A model generated the notes under the pieces. That model was not told the origin of the DNA. It did not search any database and worked only from the letters and a program-made list of their open reading frames with translations. The position numbers and the translations under genes are program-made. A stretch of DNA of 64,000 nt from Arctopsyche grandis (taxonomy: Eukaryota; Arthropoda; Insecta; Trichoptera; Hydropsychidae): the NCBI RefSeq assembly GCF_051622035.1, contig NC_135367.1:13444501-13508500 (forward strand), read 5' to 3'. Positions 9,758 through 20,552 of this stretch are shown piece by piece. Position 1 is the first letter of the stretch; each line of letters starts with the position of its first letter.

Positions 9758-10650
9758 GCGATTGTGTGGAATCCGTATGAAGAAAATTACTCTCTTATGA
9801 TCGAAAAAGTGCAAAAAGCATTTCTTCGCTTTCTCTATAGGAAAGAGTTTGGGTATTACTCATATTTCTACCCTACTCCTTTCCTTTTGGGCATGCTTGG
9901 GTATAATTCCTTGAACTTCGGAGAAACTTGTCATTAATTCGTTTCGTTCTCCAGGTACGACGTGGTAATACGTCATGCCCGTTCTTGCTGGAACAGGTGG
10001 GACTTTATGTCCCTAATAACTATGTATGTGCGTGTTAGATATCATCATTTGATTGAGGTTGTACCTCTTGCTCGCACAGTTCTTTTTCGAATGGCTCTTA
10101 TTCCAAGAACTATTCGACTTCTCAATGAAATCGTTCCTGCTGTGCCTGAATGCGATATTTTCCACCTTGGTTAGCGTAGATTATCGGATTTTATTTTAAC
10201 ATTTATCTGATAAGCTGCGCTCATCATTATTTTCTTAATTTGAATGTGATGTATAAATGAAATCTTAATCTACTCTCTTCCATTTGGGCCTCGTGATTTT
10301 CTTTTATTTTTTATTTTTATTTTATTTATTTATTTTTTCTTTTGCCTTATGTACATTTTTACGTACTATTTTTCTTTTGTTCAATGTGAAACTAAGAATA
10401 GGATTTGAGGATTTTATTTATTTGATTTTTACACTTTGTTCATTTTTTTATGTATTATTTTTCTTTTGTTATTTATTTTTGTTTTTATTTTTATTTATCA
10501 TGTTTTTCTGCTTTTGCTTTTTTCTTTTTTATTTTATGTATTTTACTTATTTTTTTTTTGTTTTTCTTCTCTTTTCAAATGTAAGCCATTGTGGCGTATT
10601 AAGTTTTTCTGTAAAGCCACAATGGTCCAAAACTATAAATAAATAAATAA
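9758..10650 (+). mobile_element. LINE copy 3, 5'-truncated 3' end
   Basis: 9760-10170 encodes, with frameshifts, the C-terminal tail after the reverse transcriptase: WNPYEENY, IEKVQKAFLRFLYRK, then RTIRLLNEIVP. A T-rich 3' untranslated region follows, then the terminal hairpin (10585-10627) and a TAAATAAATAA tail. 10160-10650 matches 27309-27813 in reverse. The open frames over the T-rich part (10284-10646) are not genes. Confidence 0.75.
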
Positions 10651-10844
10651 TTAATAAAAGAAAAGATGGGTATGTTTCTTGCTAGAAACAAAACCTACTG
10701 ATTCCTGTTATCATTTAATGTAAAATAAATTGATATTTTTTTAATATATAAGTTAAGCCATTCAGAAAATGGTCATCTACATATGTTGTATTTATTTATT
10801 TATTTAAGAATACTTGGAAAAAGCGGCAAAGCTGATGGACCCAA

Positions 10845-11143
10845 GGGGTTTGTTGATACATACAGTCGTACAGAAATACAAATATCAAATAAGATAATAA
10901 TAAATAAAAAATAAAGAAAACTGAAACGAAAATATAAACACATTTTGTGAGGGGACCTTTTTTTTCTCACATCTGTTGCATTTTCAAACTTTCATCTTTA
11001 CCTCGACTCCCCCCCCCTTCCTCTCGTCGGCCCTGTCTATATTGATCAACGCCGCACTTTCAATAACTTCGTTTTTTTTTCATTCTAATTATTACGAGTA
11101 TCGTTATTAATTACAAAATTATTTTAATTCTAACTAATCGAAT
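10845..11143. repeat. 299-bp direct repeat, left copy
   Basis: Read base by base, this equals 11791-12089 in sequence and length, including runs of T, C and A. The two copies bracket a 647-bp gypsy-type gag fragment. It has no TG..CA ends as expected of a typical LTR and no coding content. Confidence 0.9.
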
Positions 11144-11790
11144 TTTTGATTTCAGCTGCCATTTCCAAAATATTGGGTTCGGGTGTGCTGGTCACTTTCT
11201 TCGCTACTTTGTAAATCTCTTGGTTGTGATACACCTCCATCAATTGATCTGCGGTAGCGGCCAATTGTTGGAGCGTTGGGTCAGGCATGGACTTTAGTAT
11301 TGCGTGCTTAGGGAGGCTTTGCATCCACAGTGTTTTGACTATTTGGGAGTCAGGGTGCTGTGGACCAGCCAATTCTCGCATCTGGTGCATTAAATGCGAT
11401 TTCTTGTCACTGAGTTGGAGACCAGTGAGAAGGCGGGTGGTGCGGCGTTCCACCAATTCGCCTAGTCTTTCAAGTAATGCAGTTTTCAATTTTTTCATAT
11501 CGTTCTCCAGTTGTGCGTGGTCACGAAGGACACGGTTTCGTAGTCCAGGACTGCGACGAGGCATCCGTATTTCGTACGGTCAGCTGTTATGCTGGCGCCA
11601 TCAAAGTGAGCCTCTGCAATTCCGATCCACAGAGTGATAATTTCCTTGAAAATCGGTGGTAGGCGTAGCGCTACGCGTGCTGTCTCCATTGGTGCTGGGG
11701 CTTCTTGTACAGGTACCGGTTCCGGATCTCCGTTCACTAACATGTTGTTCTAGGTTTGCTCCGGTTGTTCTTTGTAGGGTCAGCACTGTA
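11144..11790 (-). pseudogene. Gypsy-type gag fragment between direct repeats
   Basis: 647 bp collinear, without any indel I can find, with 19910-20556. On the minus strand it encodes two overlapping gag pieces: one with ALRLPPIF and ITADRTKYG (11495-11743) and one with RRTTRLLTGLQLSDKK and MRELAGPQHPD (11130-11564), separated by a frame change also present in the other copy. The high-coordinate end lies at the LTR/internal junction of the other copy; the low-coordinate end lies in an A-rich tract of the coding strand. Gag normally forms the particle; this fragment cannot. Confidence 0.85.
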
Positions 11791-12089
11791 GGGGTTTGTT
11801 GATACATACAGTCGTACAGAAATACAAATATCAAATAAGATAATAATAAATAAAAAATAAAGAAAACTGAAACGAAAATATAAACACATTTTGTGAGGGG
11901 ACCTTTTTTTTCTCACATCTGTTGCATTTTCAAACTTTCATCTTTACCTCGACTCCCCCCCCCTTCCTCTCGTCGGCCCTGTCTATATTGATCAACGCCG
12001 CACTTTCAATAACTTCGTTTTTTTTTCATTCTAATTATTACGAGTATCGTTATTAATTACAAAATTATTTTAATTCTAACTAATCGAAT
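11791..12089. repeat. 299-bp direct repeat, right copy
   Basis: Identical to 10845-11143. The sequence then diverges at once (CTTTACAAAT here, TTTTGATTTC at the left copy), so the boundary is sharp. Confidence 0.9.
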
Positions 12090-12239
12090 CTTTACAAATA
12101 CCGCGTTTTTCTTCATTTTGTTTTACGGATTCGATTAGTGATCCGGCATATTTTTTTATCTTCATTTAACCTAATATAGGACGCGGGAAGAAGTGTTGAC
12201 CAGTGTCCCTGCCTATGGAAAGATACTAGTATAGTACCT

Positions 12240-12540
12240 ATATATTCTCGGGGAAGTGGGCTAGTTCCCTACTTCAGCGGAAGGGCTGGCTGAACTGGCC
12301 CCTGAGTCTACCGCTCTGGATTATACATATACTGGTTGAGTGATGTCATCCTGATTTCGGAAGCTCGAGTTTATCTTTTGTCTCCGAGTGACGAATTCAT
12401 ACTTCTGGAAGTTTCCACAGGCATGGAGGTCAGGTCAATGTGCAGCTGTGCCTCAAGGTTACTCGGTGTAAAATCAAGTGATGAAATCGTCTTTCTGGAA
12501 GCTTCTACAGGCTCGCGATCGTAATTAAAAAGCGTCGAAC
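12240..12540 (-). mobile_element. LTR fragment, gypsy type
   Basis: Aligns with 2707-2892 over GGGGAAGTGGGCTAGTT..CTTCTGGAAGTTTC and extends further, with a second CTTTCTGGAAGCTTCTACAGGC. The open frame on the minus strand at 12371-12724 has no recognisable product. Confidence 0.55.
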
Positions 12541-12659
12541 TGGGTCCTTGCCCTTGAGTAGCGGATATAATTCCAGACAAGGTTAACTCTGCATATTTGT
12601 ACAGGAGCGCGATGATGCCATCGTACGACTTGTGTATTGTTGTGAAATCGATAGAATAC

Positions 12660-13060
12660 AATAATACTGTTGCGTAGGGGTGGGTGGAGGATCCAAGTAA
12701 AAGGCCAAAGTTGTGTGACAGCATTTATCGGTGATTAAGGAGATCCACGCACCACCAGTGCTCCGTCCAGAATGCCTTGATATGGTCTAAGTACCTCCTT
12801 ATAAAGGACAGGTCGCTCAGGGCATCTTCGACGTCCGGTTACTTCCCTATAGTTTAGGCATGTACCCGGATATGCATTGCCACGATATTCGGGGGTCTCT
12901 CATTGTTAGCTGACTTGCACTTAAGAATGGAGATAATCCTCGAAACCAATTATAACAGCGGCTCCTTTTAGCAAACGCTACAATACTATCCACTGAACAA
13001 TAAAGATCCTCTTAAAAACTCAACCGAGTTTCCATAAGTTGGGAATTGGTCGAAACATAA
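12660..13060 (+). mobile_element. LTR fragment with TATA-like box and polyadenylation signal
   Basis: TTGCGTAGGGGTGGGT near 12665 and CCTCCTTATAAAGGACA near 12794 recur, reversed, in 31735-31885. AATAAA lies at 12999-13004, followed by CTCTTAAAAACTCAACC, as in other LTR ends here. 13061-13272 has no recognised feature. Confidence 0.5.
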
Positions 13061-13272
13061 TCATCCGTCCCATAACTGCTGAGCCTGTCAAAGAACATCG
13101 CACCTACGCTGCTAAAATTTCATCTATTTCTCCATAAAACTCAAGCCGCAGAATGAGATCATCGAGTTCCTGTACGAACATGTGAAAGCAAGCTTGCCCG
13201 AAATATCTTCAGTCACACAAGGGCAACGACACAATTCAACTCGTTCTACATAAACAACCTCCATGTCCATAC

Positions 13273-14076
13273 CAGTGGCGTAGCCAGGATTTTTTCAAGG
13301 GGGGGGTTTTGAAAAAAGGCAAGATAATTTATATAATTTATATTTAATTAATATAAAATCACAACATATAAAAATAAAGTAAATACGTAATAAACATACG
13401 GTATGAACAAAATTCAAATAAAATAAAAATAATGAATACGAAATTGACAGATCCAATCTACGCGTATTTATCTAATATTTTTTCCGCACTAACATTTATA
13501 TCCCTATGGATATCTAATAGAGCAAGTCCATTTAATCGATTTTCCAACATCGTATTTCTTAAATATGTTTTTAGTCATCGTAGTGTGGAAAAGCTCCGTT
13601 CACTTGTGGCTGTTGTCACCGGAAGTGTTGCTAGAATTTTTAGAAGTATGTAAATATTGGGGAATATTGAAGGATTGCAAATTTCAATTGCAGCTAGTGC
13701 GTTTTTTGGTCGATTTTCACTAGTACTTATATATTGCGACCACATTTCCAACTCTCCAGTTAGAATGCAAGGCCCACAAAATATTACTTGGTTGTAAATT
13801 TCCCCCGAAGTTTTTATCTTATTTTTTAATATACTGATGGTTGAGAGCTTTTTCCATCAGGAAGCAAACATTGGAAATTTTCAAGTATATGTTTACGTTC
13901 TAAAATCTGTCATGGATTTGGGATTATGGGGGATGAACGAATGAGACGACTGGCATGTTAATGCACGTGTTTTATTTATGACAGCTGAAGGCAGAGTGAG
14001 GTGGCTAGCTCCGAACATAATCCCAGGGGGTCCAGATCCCCTGGACCCCCCCCCCCCCCCCTTCGCTACGCCACTG
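13273..14076 (-). mobile_element. hAT fragment with both termini, 804 bp
   Basis: Ends CAGTGGCGTAGC (13273) and GCTACGCCACTG (to 14076) are inverted. On the minus strand about 13440-13660 encodes the C-terminal dimerisation region of a hAT transposase: LPVTTATSERSFSTLR, a stop, then LKTYLRNTM, NRLNGLALLDIHRDI and ILDKYA before the natural stop. Flanks do not match as a target duplication (GTCCATAC and ATAGAAAC). It is an internally deleted, dead copy. The G and C runs near the ends are part of the element. Confidence 0.8.
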
Positions 14077-14355
14077 ATAGAAACTTCCAGAAGCATAATA
14101 TCATCACCCAGACACAAAGCTTAACCTCGAGCCCATAGGAACTCCCGAAACATGAAGACATTAGCCGACCAGGATACAAACCGGCGCACCAGCCTCAGAC
14201 GCCAGTGAGTTCTGCCCACTCCTCTAAAGTCAAGCAACTACCTCCTTCGTCGTACATACAAACACACTTGTATTAACTGAACAATAAAGATCTTCTTTCA
14301 AACACACGTGTTTCTATAGGCCGGGACACTAGTCAACACACCTTCCTTGCCTACA
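14077..14355 (+). mobile_element. LTR fragment, gypsy type
   Basis: Starts in GAAACTTCCAGAAGCAT (reverse of the motif near 2870), has AATAAA at 14283-14288, then GTTTCTATAGGCCGGGACACTAGTCAACACA and ends GCCTACA near 14355, like other LTR ends here. 14356-14594 holds the upstream region of the next gene, with no clear promoter element. Confidence 0.55.
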
Positions 14356-14594
14356 GAGCTAATATTATTATATTTTGTGTTGGTTGGGGGCCATTATCTT
14401 CATGCCTACCCCCTGGATCTGAAAGTTAAATAATGACGAGTGCAATAATTTATATTCAGATTACTAGTTGGCACTACTGTCAGTAGAGGCACTTATCATT
14501 TATCAGCAGCTTACAGTCTGTGGCTTGTTTGTAGCTTGTTGCTGTCACTGTCATTAGTAACTGAAAGTAACGCAGATTTTGCACAAATGCTGAA

Positions 14595-16173
14595 ATGGAA
14601 TGTCGACTATGCTTAAATTCAGAGTCGTCCGTTCCAATATGGGACACTCCGCAATCCCTAGTCCAGTGTATTTGGAGATGCTGTCAACTACAGGTTCAAA
14701 CTCACAACAAAAACTTTCATCTATATGTGATCTTGTTCCCATGTAATTTTTTTTTCAATTATCTAGTATACTTATATACATAATATAAATTCGTAAGTAC
14801 AATCTTGCATCAATCGTAGGTAATACAAATGATAGGTTATAACTACTGCAGAATATAAGATCGTTTGATATTTAAGTTACTATACATTAAATTGTAGAAT
14901 CATTGTCAACGTATGCATTCCTGTAACTTCTCCAATTTTAATTTTAATAAGGTTGGATTTCTAAAGAATGCAAAAAACTTTCTATTTGTGGCACGCACTT
15001 ACGGAACTACGTACAATACGTCACGCGTCTATGATGTCTCCAAACCATGAAATCTGTGAATTGTGCAACTCCGGCAGTAATGTGGTGTCGTAAGCAAAGA
15101 TCTCTGATTTACTTGAAAAAAGTTGCCGCAACACCGTTTGAAAAAGCCCTGCATGTACATAATCAAATAAATCTAAAAGTTTTTTTTGAAATTAAGAGTA
15201 TTTTAAATTAGCTCACCTTTCCCAGTGTCTTAGTTTGAAAAATAAGATACAAATCATATTATAATAGTTTCATATGTATTTTATTTTCAGATGGAAAAGT
15301 GTAATGGCCTACCAGATACAATATGCATAATATGCAAATCCAATCTAGAACTATTCATTCAATTTAAAAATATTTGCAAACAATCTGATGAAATTATAAG
15401 GAATAGATTATCCAGAAGCTCGAACTTCAAAGTAGAGGTGACTCACAAAAATGAAATATGGACGAATGAAAAAGATAGAGTAGACATTAAAGTAGAACAA
15501 GTGATTCTGTCCGATGATGATCGTACAACTGACGACCGCGATGATGCGAATAAGTCTTTTAACGTACATGATAATCCCTTCCTTTTTAAATTGCTGAGTC
15601 AAAACACTAAAACAAGCAATGACGAAGTTACTATTATCGAGGTAAAATATACATTTGTTTAAAATGCTTTACGCGGGGACTAAAAGTAGAATATATTTCG
15701 TTCATTTTTGTTTCGTACGAAAATTTACTTTTAGTCGCTGGTTTTGGGACATGTTTTGAATTATGTTTTTGTATCATGTATACATATTGTTTCATATTTT
15801 TTAGGACGATACGACCTACTGCAAAAAGAAAAGGTTCAAATGTAAGATTTGTTCTAAAGCGTTCATGTATCGCTCTCATCTGAAAAGACACATGATAATT
15901 CACGCAGGAAACAAGCCCTTCAAATGCGATATATGCACTAAACAGTTCGCCCTCAAATACAACATTAGTCAACATATGAAAATTCATATTGGCGATAGAC
16001 CATTCAAGTGCGAGCTCTGTCCCGCTGCCTTCATTCAAAAGTGCGATTTAAGGCATCACATGAAAATTCACACGGGCGAAAGACTCAACAAATGCAATAT
16101 ATGCTCCAAGTCATTTGTGCACAAGTGCTCTCTCGTCAGACATTTATTGATCCACAATCGAGAAAAATTATAG
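14595..16173 (+). CDS. ZAD C2H2 zinc-finger protein, four fingers
   Basis: Exons 14595-14693, 15291-15641 and 15805-16173 (GT..AG introns, both phase 0) give 272 residues. The ZAD (1 to about 75) has CRLC at 3-6 and CIIC at 45-48, with the CCQLQ segment at the exon 1 end. An acidic linker of about 75 residues follows. Exon 3 encodes four C2H2 fingers from residue 163 on: CKIC..HLKRHMIIH, CDIC..ISQHMKIH, CELC..LRHHMKIH and CNIC..LVRHLLIH, joined by linkers such as GNKPFK and GERLNK. Zinc ligands are all present. It is presumably a nuclear DNA-binding transcription factor working as a ZAD dimer. Its closest relative here is 28409-30170, with the same exon plan. Intron 1 (14694-15290) contains no recognised element. 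Confidence 0.9.
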
Positions 16174-16681
16174 ATATTTTTGTTATGTTAGGTAAGAAAA
16201 TATTTTATTACGTAAAAAAGAATTTATATTTGTAAGAATTATATATTGAAACTTTAAAATTTGTGTACACAGACGGTTATAATTGTTGATATTTATAGTT
16301 TTTGTATTGTTAAAGGATTAGTGGAAAGGTACAAAACGTTGAGTTTAGGTGTCGGCTAAAGAATTGATTTTTCTTGGTTACCCACATGTTATAATTTTGA
16401 AGATACATACAATGTATGTATATATGTATACTGCTAAATTTACATTTACTGCTAAATGAAATGCTCGGCAGGCAGTCTTTGTCAAACTGACTTTAGTTTC
16501 GGAAGTCTGAATGCATTTATATTTAGAGGCACGTTACACGTTATAGACATTACAAGAACAAATTCTTTGGTTTTTTTAAAAAGCTTTTTATTACTTTATT
16601 TGCATCCTTTTATTTTATTTTGCCACAATCATATTTTTCATATAATTTTGAAAGATACGTTTTCTCAATAGACTGCAGATT
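16174..16681. other. Intergenic, nothing recognised
   Basis: AT-rich sequence after the finger gene. The open frame at 16456-16671 lacks any recognisable domain and I do not call it. Confidence 0.5.
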
Positions 16682-16909
16682 TTATTTTATTTTACATATG
16701 TATGTACATACATATGTATATACCTGGAACGCATAACGTATTTTGCGTTGATTTTCTGATGCTAATATGAGAGCATTCTCACAATCATTAATGAATTCAT
16801 ATAATGGTAATGAACTTCCATCATATGTTTTAATAAATTTAGTGAGTTTATTAAAGTCTATTACTTCTTCAACCACCTCTTCAGCCTCGGAATCCTTTTT
16901 TGGGGGCAT
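16682..16909 (-). pseudogene. Gag-like N-terminal fragment of a retroelement
   Basis: Minus-strand frame beginning MPPKKDSEAEEVVEEV, with LTKFIKTYDGSSLPLYEFI and ALILASENQRKIRYAFQ, the pattern of the start of an LTR-retroelement gag (FI..YDG......FI..CE.A). Similarity stops at the Q, where GTATATAC repeats take over. The same junction, reading CCTTCCAG then GTATAT on the minus strand, recurs near 17300. It could be a truncated gag or an exon of a domesticated gag; truncation is more likely. Confidence 0.5.
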
Positions 16910-17440
16910 TTTATTTCAAAATTAATATATCAGCAGCTTTAAAATGCAATTTATATGTTTTTGTGTGTTTATGTAAAGTGTGAAGTATCAGAAGACTTAC
17001 ACTATTATAATCTCCATATCGATGTTGGTTGTTCTATGTGGTCTCGAAAAATCTGAGAAGGTCCTTGCGAGTGTTGTTGGATATAGAATCCGCCGTAACT
17101 TAGAATCTGCTACGTTGTTTCGCAGTTGGTTTAAAAATTTAATTATTAAAAACTGAACTGTACGTCCAAACGTCACTAATTCACACAAGAACAATAATTG
17201 CTGATTCCCTCGGGAATGATAGATACTAAGATCTAATCAATAATCAATGATCACTAATAAGTCATTGATAAGCGAGGTACATAACAGTACATACATATAT
17301 ACCTGGAAGGCATAAAAGGTAAACCCTAATGCGCCATTCTGGCTAACTAAAAACATTGATGTATGTATAAATTTGCATTTTTCGAAATACTGAAAAACTC
17401 GAAATTTGCGAGAAATAGGTCAAAGTTGAAGAAATTTTAG

Positions 17441-17478
17441 TAGGCTCTTGAGTAATTTTTCAATTACTCAAGAGCCTA
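17441..17478. repeat. Perfect 17-bp hairpin with 4-base loop
   Basis: TAGGCTCTTGAGTAATT (17441-17457), loop TTTC, and its exact reverse complement (17462-17478). It lies in non-coding sequence and its function is unknown. Confidence 0.85.
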
Positions 17479-17542
17479 AAATCGTACAACAAAATATTCT
17501 CATTTCTAGAATTATATATACTGTAAGGGCGGTTGGAGTGAA

Positions 17543-18800
17543 ACAACGGAATTGTTATTTATTTATTTTATTTGTTGAAAAATCAACAGACAACAGGATG
17601 TAGATATGTATAAAAAACAAATAGTAAATATATAATATATGTAACATCCGAGTCCAATAACAGATTTTTACAAAGATAAATATAAGGAAAACAAATGAAA
17701 AAGAAAAGAATAAAGGATAAAAAAACATGAAAAATATGTAGAACATTGCATAATTAAACTATAGTATTAAAATGGAAAAAGGTTATAAAATAGAATATAA
17801 GAAGAAATTGAAATTTACAAATATAAAACAAATGAAAAAGGAAAAGAATGAAAGCTATAACATGATTAAATAGCAAATTACATAACTAAACTAAAGTATA
17901 AAAATATTGGAAATATTGGAAAAAGGTTATAAAATAGAATAGGAGAAGAAATTAATCAATCGGTCAAGATTCTCTTGATGTTAGACCTGAATTGATGTAG
18001 GGAAATACCAATTAGATCAACCTCATTCAGCTCTCCGTTAAACATACGATAAACGCGCTGCAGATAAGAATATTTTTGGGAATTAGTATTGAAAGGATCA
18101 AGTGAAAAGAGTGCAACGTGTCTAGAGTACCGAACTGGGATTCTGAAATTAACCTTATTCAGTTAATCAGAACAATCAAGGAAACCATTTATGAGCTTAA
18201 AGAAGAATATAGCATCAGTATGTCGTCGCCTGACATAAAGATTGTTAATAGATAGGATTTTAAAAATATCGGAAACAGTAGAATGGGTATAGGTAGGAAA
18301 AAGGTAGCGTAGGGATTTAATAAATTTAAGTTGAACTTTCTCAATACAATTAATATGGGATAAATAAAAAGGTGACCAGATAATTGAGGCAAATTCAAGG
18401 TGAGACCTTACAAAGGAAAAATAAAGTAATTTAAGTACATAAGGATCATTAAAGGGTTTTGTTGAGCGGAGTAGGAATCCAAGAGATTTAAATGCTTTGT
18501 TGGTAATAAAAGAAATATGTTTAGAGAAATCTAGTTTATTATTGAGTATTACACCAAGATCCTTAATAGAAGATGACGTGTTAAGGATTGAATGATTTAA
18601 TTGATAGTGATTGGTGATAATTGACTTATTTCTAGTGAAATTTAAAATAGAGCATTTTTCTAGATTAATAAAAAGATCATTATTTAAACAATATATAGAG
18701 AATCTATCTAGATCTTCTTGTAGCTTATGACAATCGTCTATGGTGTATATTGGTTTGTAAATTTTTAAATCATCAGCGTAAAGAAGTATAAAGGAATGAA
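17543..18800 (-). mobile_element. Second LINE family, 5'-truncated
   Basis: The minus strand encodes, almost without interruption, the 3' part of a reverse transcriptase: LLYADDLKIYKPIYT (catalytic box near 18755-18790), a segment with FINLEKCSILNFTRNK, IKDLGVILNNKLDFSKHI, then IIWSPFYLSHINCIEKVQ and VRRRHTDAIFFFKLING. The 3' end is GTTGTCTGTTGATTTTTCAA followed by a TAAATAAATAA tail at 17550-17575. This differs from the LINE at 5728-10650, whose 3' end has a hairpin. The active-site aspartates survive, but the 5' half is missing and a stop interrupts the C-terminal part. Confidence 0.8.
17960..18798 (-). pseudogene. Reverse transcriptase C-terminal half (LINE)
   Basis: Coding remnant of the element above. 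The YADD box, palm and thumb regions and the C-terminal tail typical of Jockey/CR1-type elements are visible; everything upstream of the YADD box is gone. One in-frame stop follows NGFLDCSD near 18160. The open frame reported at 18189-18398 on the minus strand is in the same stretch but out of the correct frame. Confidence 0.8.
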
Positions 18801-19433
18801 TGAAGAAACACGACTATTTAATCTGACGGAAAGGAAGTAATGTAGCTCCGTCAACATCATTGAATTTGTCTTGACTCACAAGATGGCCCCAAACTGTCGT
18901 AGGGCTGCCACAATATAATGATTATGAACTGAGGAGGATTGTTTGAAAAAATTTATGGCCGTTTTTTTTTTACACCATTTGTTTTTGACGTGTTTTTCGT
19001 CTACTTGGATAGTACGCCAACATTTCGATGATAAAAGTCATTGCCAGAAATAAATTTATTGTATTGAATTACCATATATTCTGTTTGTTTTCTCTAAATA
19101 ATACAATTTATTATTGTATTCTTTCAACAATTAGTCTGTTATCTGTCCATCAAAATCCGATGATATTGTTAATACTTGGCGATTGTCGATTTTTCTTCCA
19201 TTTATTGATGCATATACGTTTTGCAGTATATTGAGACACATGTTATTGTTATCATATTCTATTTCCCTTGTTTTGCTGACGTATGTATATTTTCTAGTTA
19301 TGTTTCAACTAAAGTCTCGGTGTCCTCCTTTTTTTGTTTCGTCACGTTCCGAGCAAACCCCCGAACGTTTATCAACTGCCCTCATCTGTAGAGATGTTTC
19401 GTGCCAAGTTGCATTCAGTGCGGCTCTTTTGGT
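18801..19433. other. Unassigned sequence between two retroelements
   Basis: No convincing protein similarity on either strand. 19321-19433 is less AT-rich and may be a decayed internal part of the adjacent gypsy-like element. Confidence 0.4.
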
Positions 19434-19511
19434 CTCCTATGCGAGGCATACAAATAGTTTGTCGTCTCTGCTCGCCCCGAAATGGTGGCATCCCGGCGTC
19501 GTTCCTCTAAT

Positions 19512-19742
19512 TCAATTCCTTAATTTCATGCATGTGTCGTTAAGTTTTATGGCTTTTCTTGAAAACGATTGTTGTTGGGGTAGTGCCGAGATGTCTGAGC
19601 CGGTGTCGATGAGGTAATTGCGTGACGACAATCGGTCCCAGATGATCAGGCGACATTGTTTGTTTTGCACCCCGGTTGTCGCTACTGTGGGGGGCTTTTC
19701 TCGTTTTCTGAGTTTGGATTGAAAGTGCACGGTTTTTGGCAT
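19512..19742 (-). pseudogene. Aspartic protease start of gypsy-like pol
   Basis: The minus-strand frame contains LIDTGSDISALPQQQ, the catalytic D-T-G motif of retroelement proteases, after a segment with RLIIWDRLSSRNY. It ends soon after, so only the N-terminal part of the protease remains. Confidence 0.7.
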
Positions 19743-19865
19743 TTAAATGCCTTAGCACCATGTTTTTTGTGAAAGTACATAACATAGTATTTTCTGTGAA
19801 GCATCTCGTTCTCTTGCTTGTTTGTAAGTTGAACGGCTTTGGCTGCGGCTGCGCATTTTTAATTG

Positions 19866-20509
19866 TTACACTTCACGTTCGAGATCTGCCAGTTTTCTCT
19901 GATATTTTTTTTTGATTTCAGCTGCCATTTCCAAAATATTGGGTTCGGGTGTGCTGGTCACTTTCTTCGCTACTTTGTAAATCTCTTGGTTGTGATACAC
20001 CTCCATCAATTGATCTGCGGTAGCGGCCAATTGTTGGAGCGTTGGGTCAGGCATGGACTTTAGTATTGCGTGCTTAGGGAGGCTTTGCATCCACAGTGTT
20101 TTGACTATTTGGGAGTCAGGGTGCTGTGGACCAGCCAATTCTCGCATCTGGTGCATTAAATGCGATTTCTTGTCACTGAGTTGGAGACCAGTGAGAAGGC
20201 GGGTGGTGCGGCGTTCCACCAATTCGCCTAGTCTTTCAAGTAATGCAGTTTTCAATTTTTTCATATCGTTCTCCAGTTGTGCGTGGTCACGAAGGACACG
20301 GTTTCGTAGTCCAGGACTGCGACGAGGCATCCGTATTTCGTACGGTCAGCTGTTATGCTGGCGCCATCAAAGTGAGCCTCTGCAATTCCGATCCACAGAG
20401 TGATAATTTCCTTGAAAATCGGTGGTAGGCGTAGCGCTACGCGTGCTGTCTCCATTGGTGCTGGGGCTTCTTGTACAGGTACCGGTTCCGGATCTCCGTT
20501 CACTAACAT
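19866..20509 (-). pseudogene. Gypsy-like gag, frameshifted
   Basis: The first frame (20261-20509) begins MLVNGDPEPVPVQ and carries VALRLPPIF and ITADRTKYG. The second (19866-20330) carries MKKLKTALLERL, LLTGLQLSDKK and a basic end KKKYQRKLADLEREV. The change of frame falls around 20290 and is identical in the 11144-11790 copy, so it predates their separation. Gag would form the particle; this one is broken. Confidence 0.8.
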
Positions 20510-20552
20510 GTTGTTCTAGGTTTGCTCCGGTTGTTCTTTGTAGGGTCAGCAC

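Noticed and set aside
10284-10646. A 120-codon and a 68-codon open frame
   Set aside because: They lie in the T-rich 3' untranslated region of a LINE; composition is low-complexity and the same sequence reversed at 27323-27689 gives similar spurious frames.
13437-13653. Open frame of 73 codons on the plus strand
   Set aside because: It is antisense to the hAT transposase C-terminal region, which reads correctly on the minus strand.
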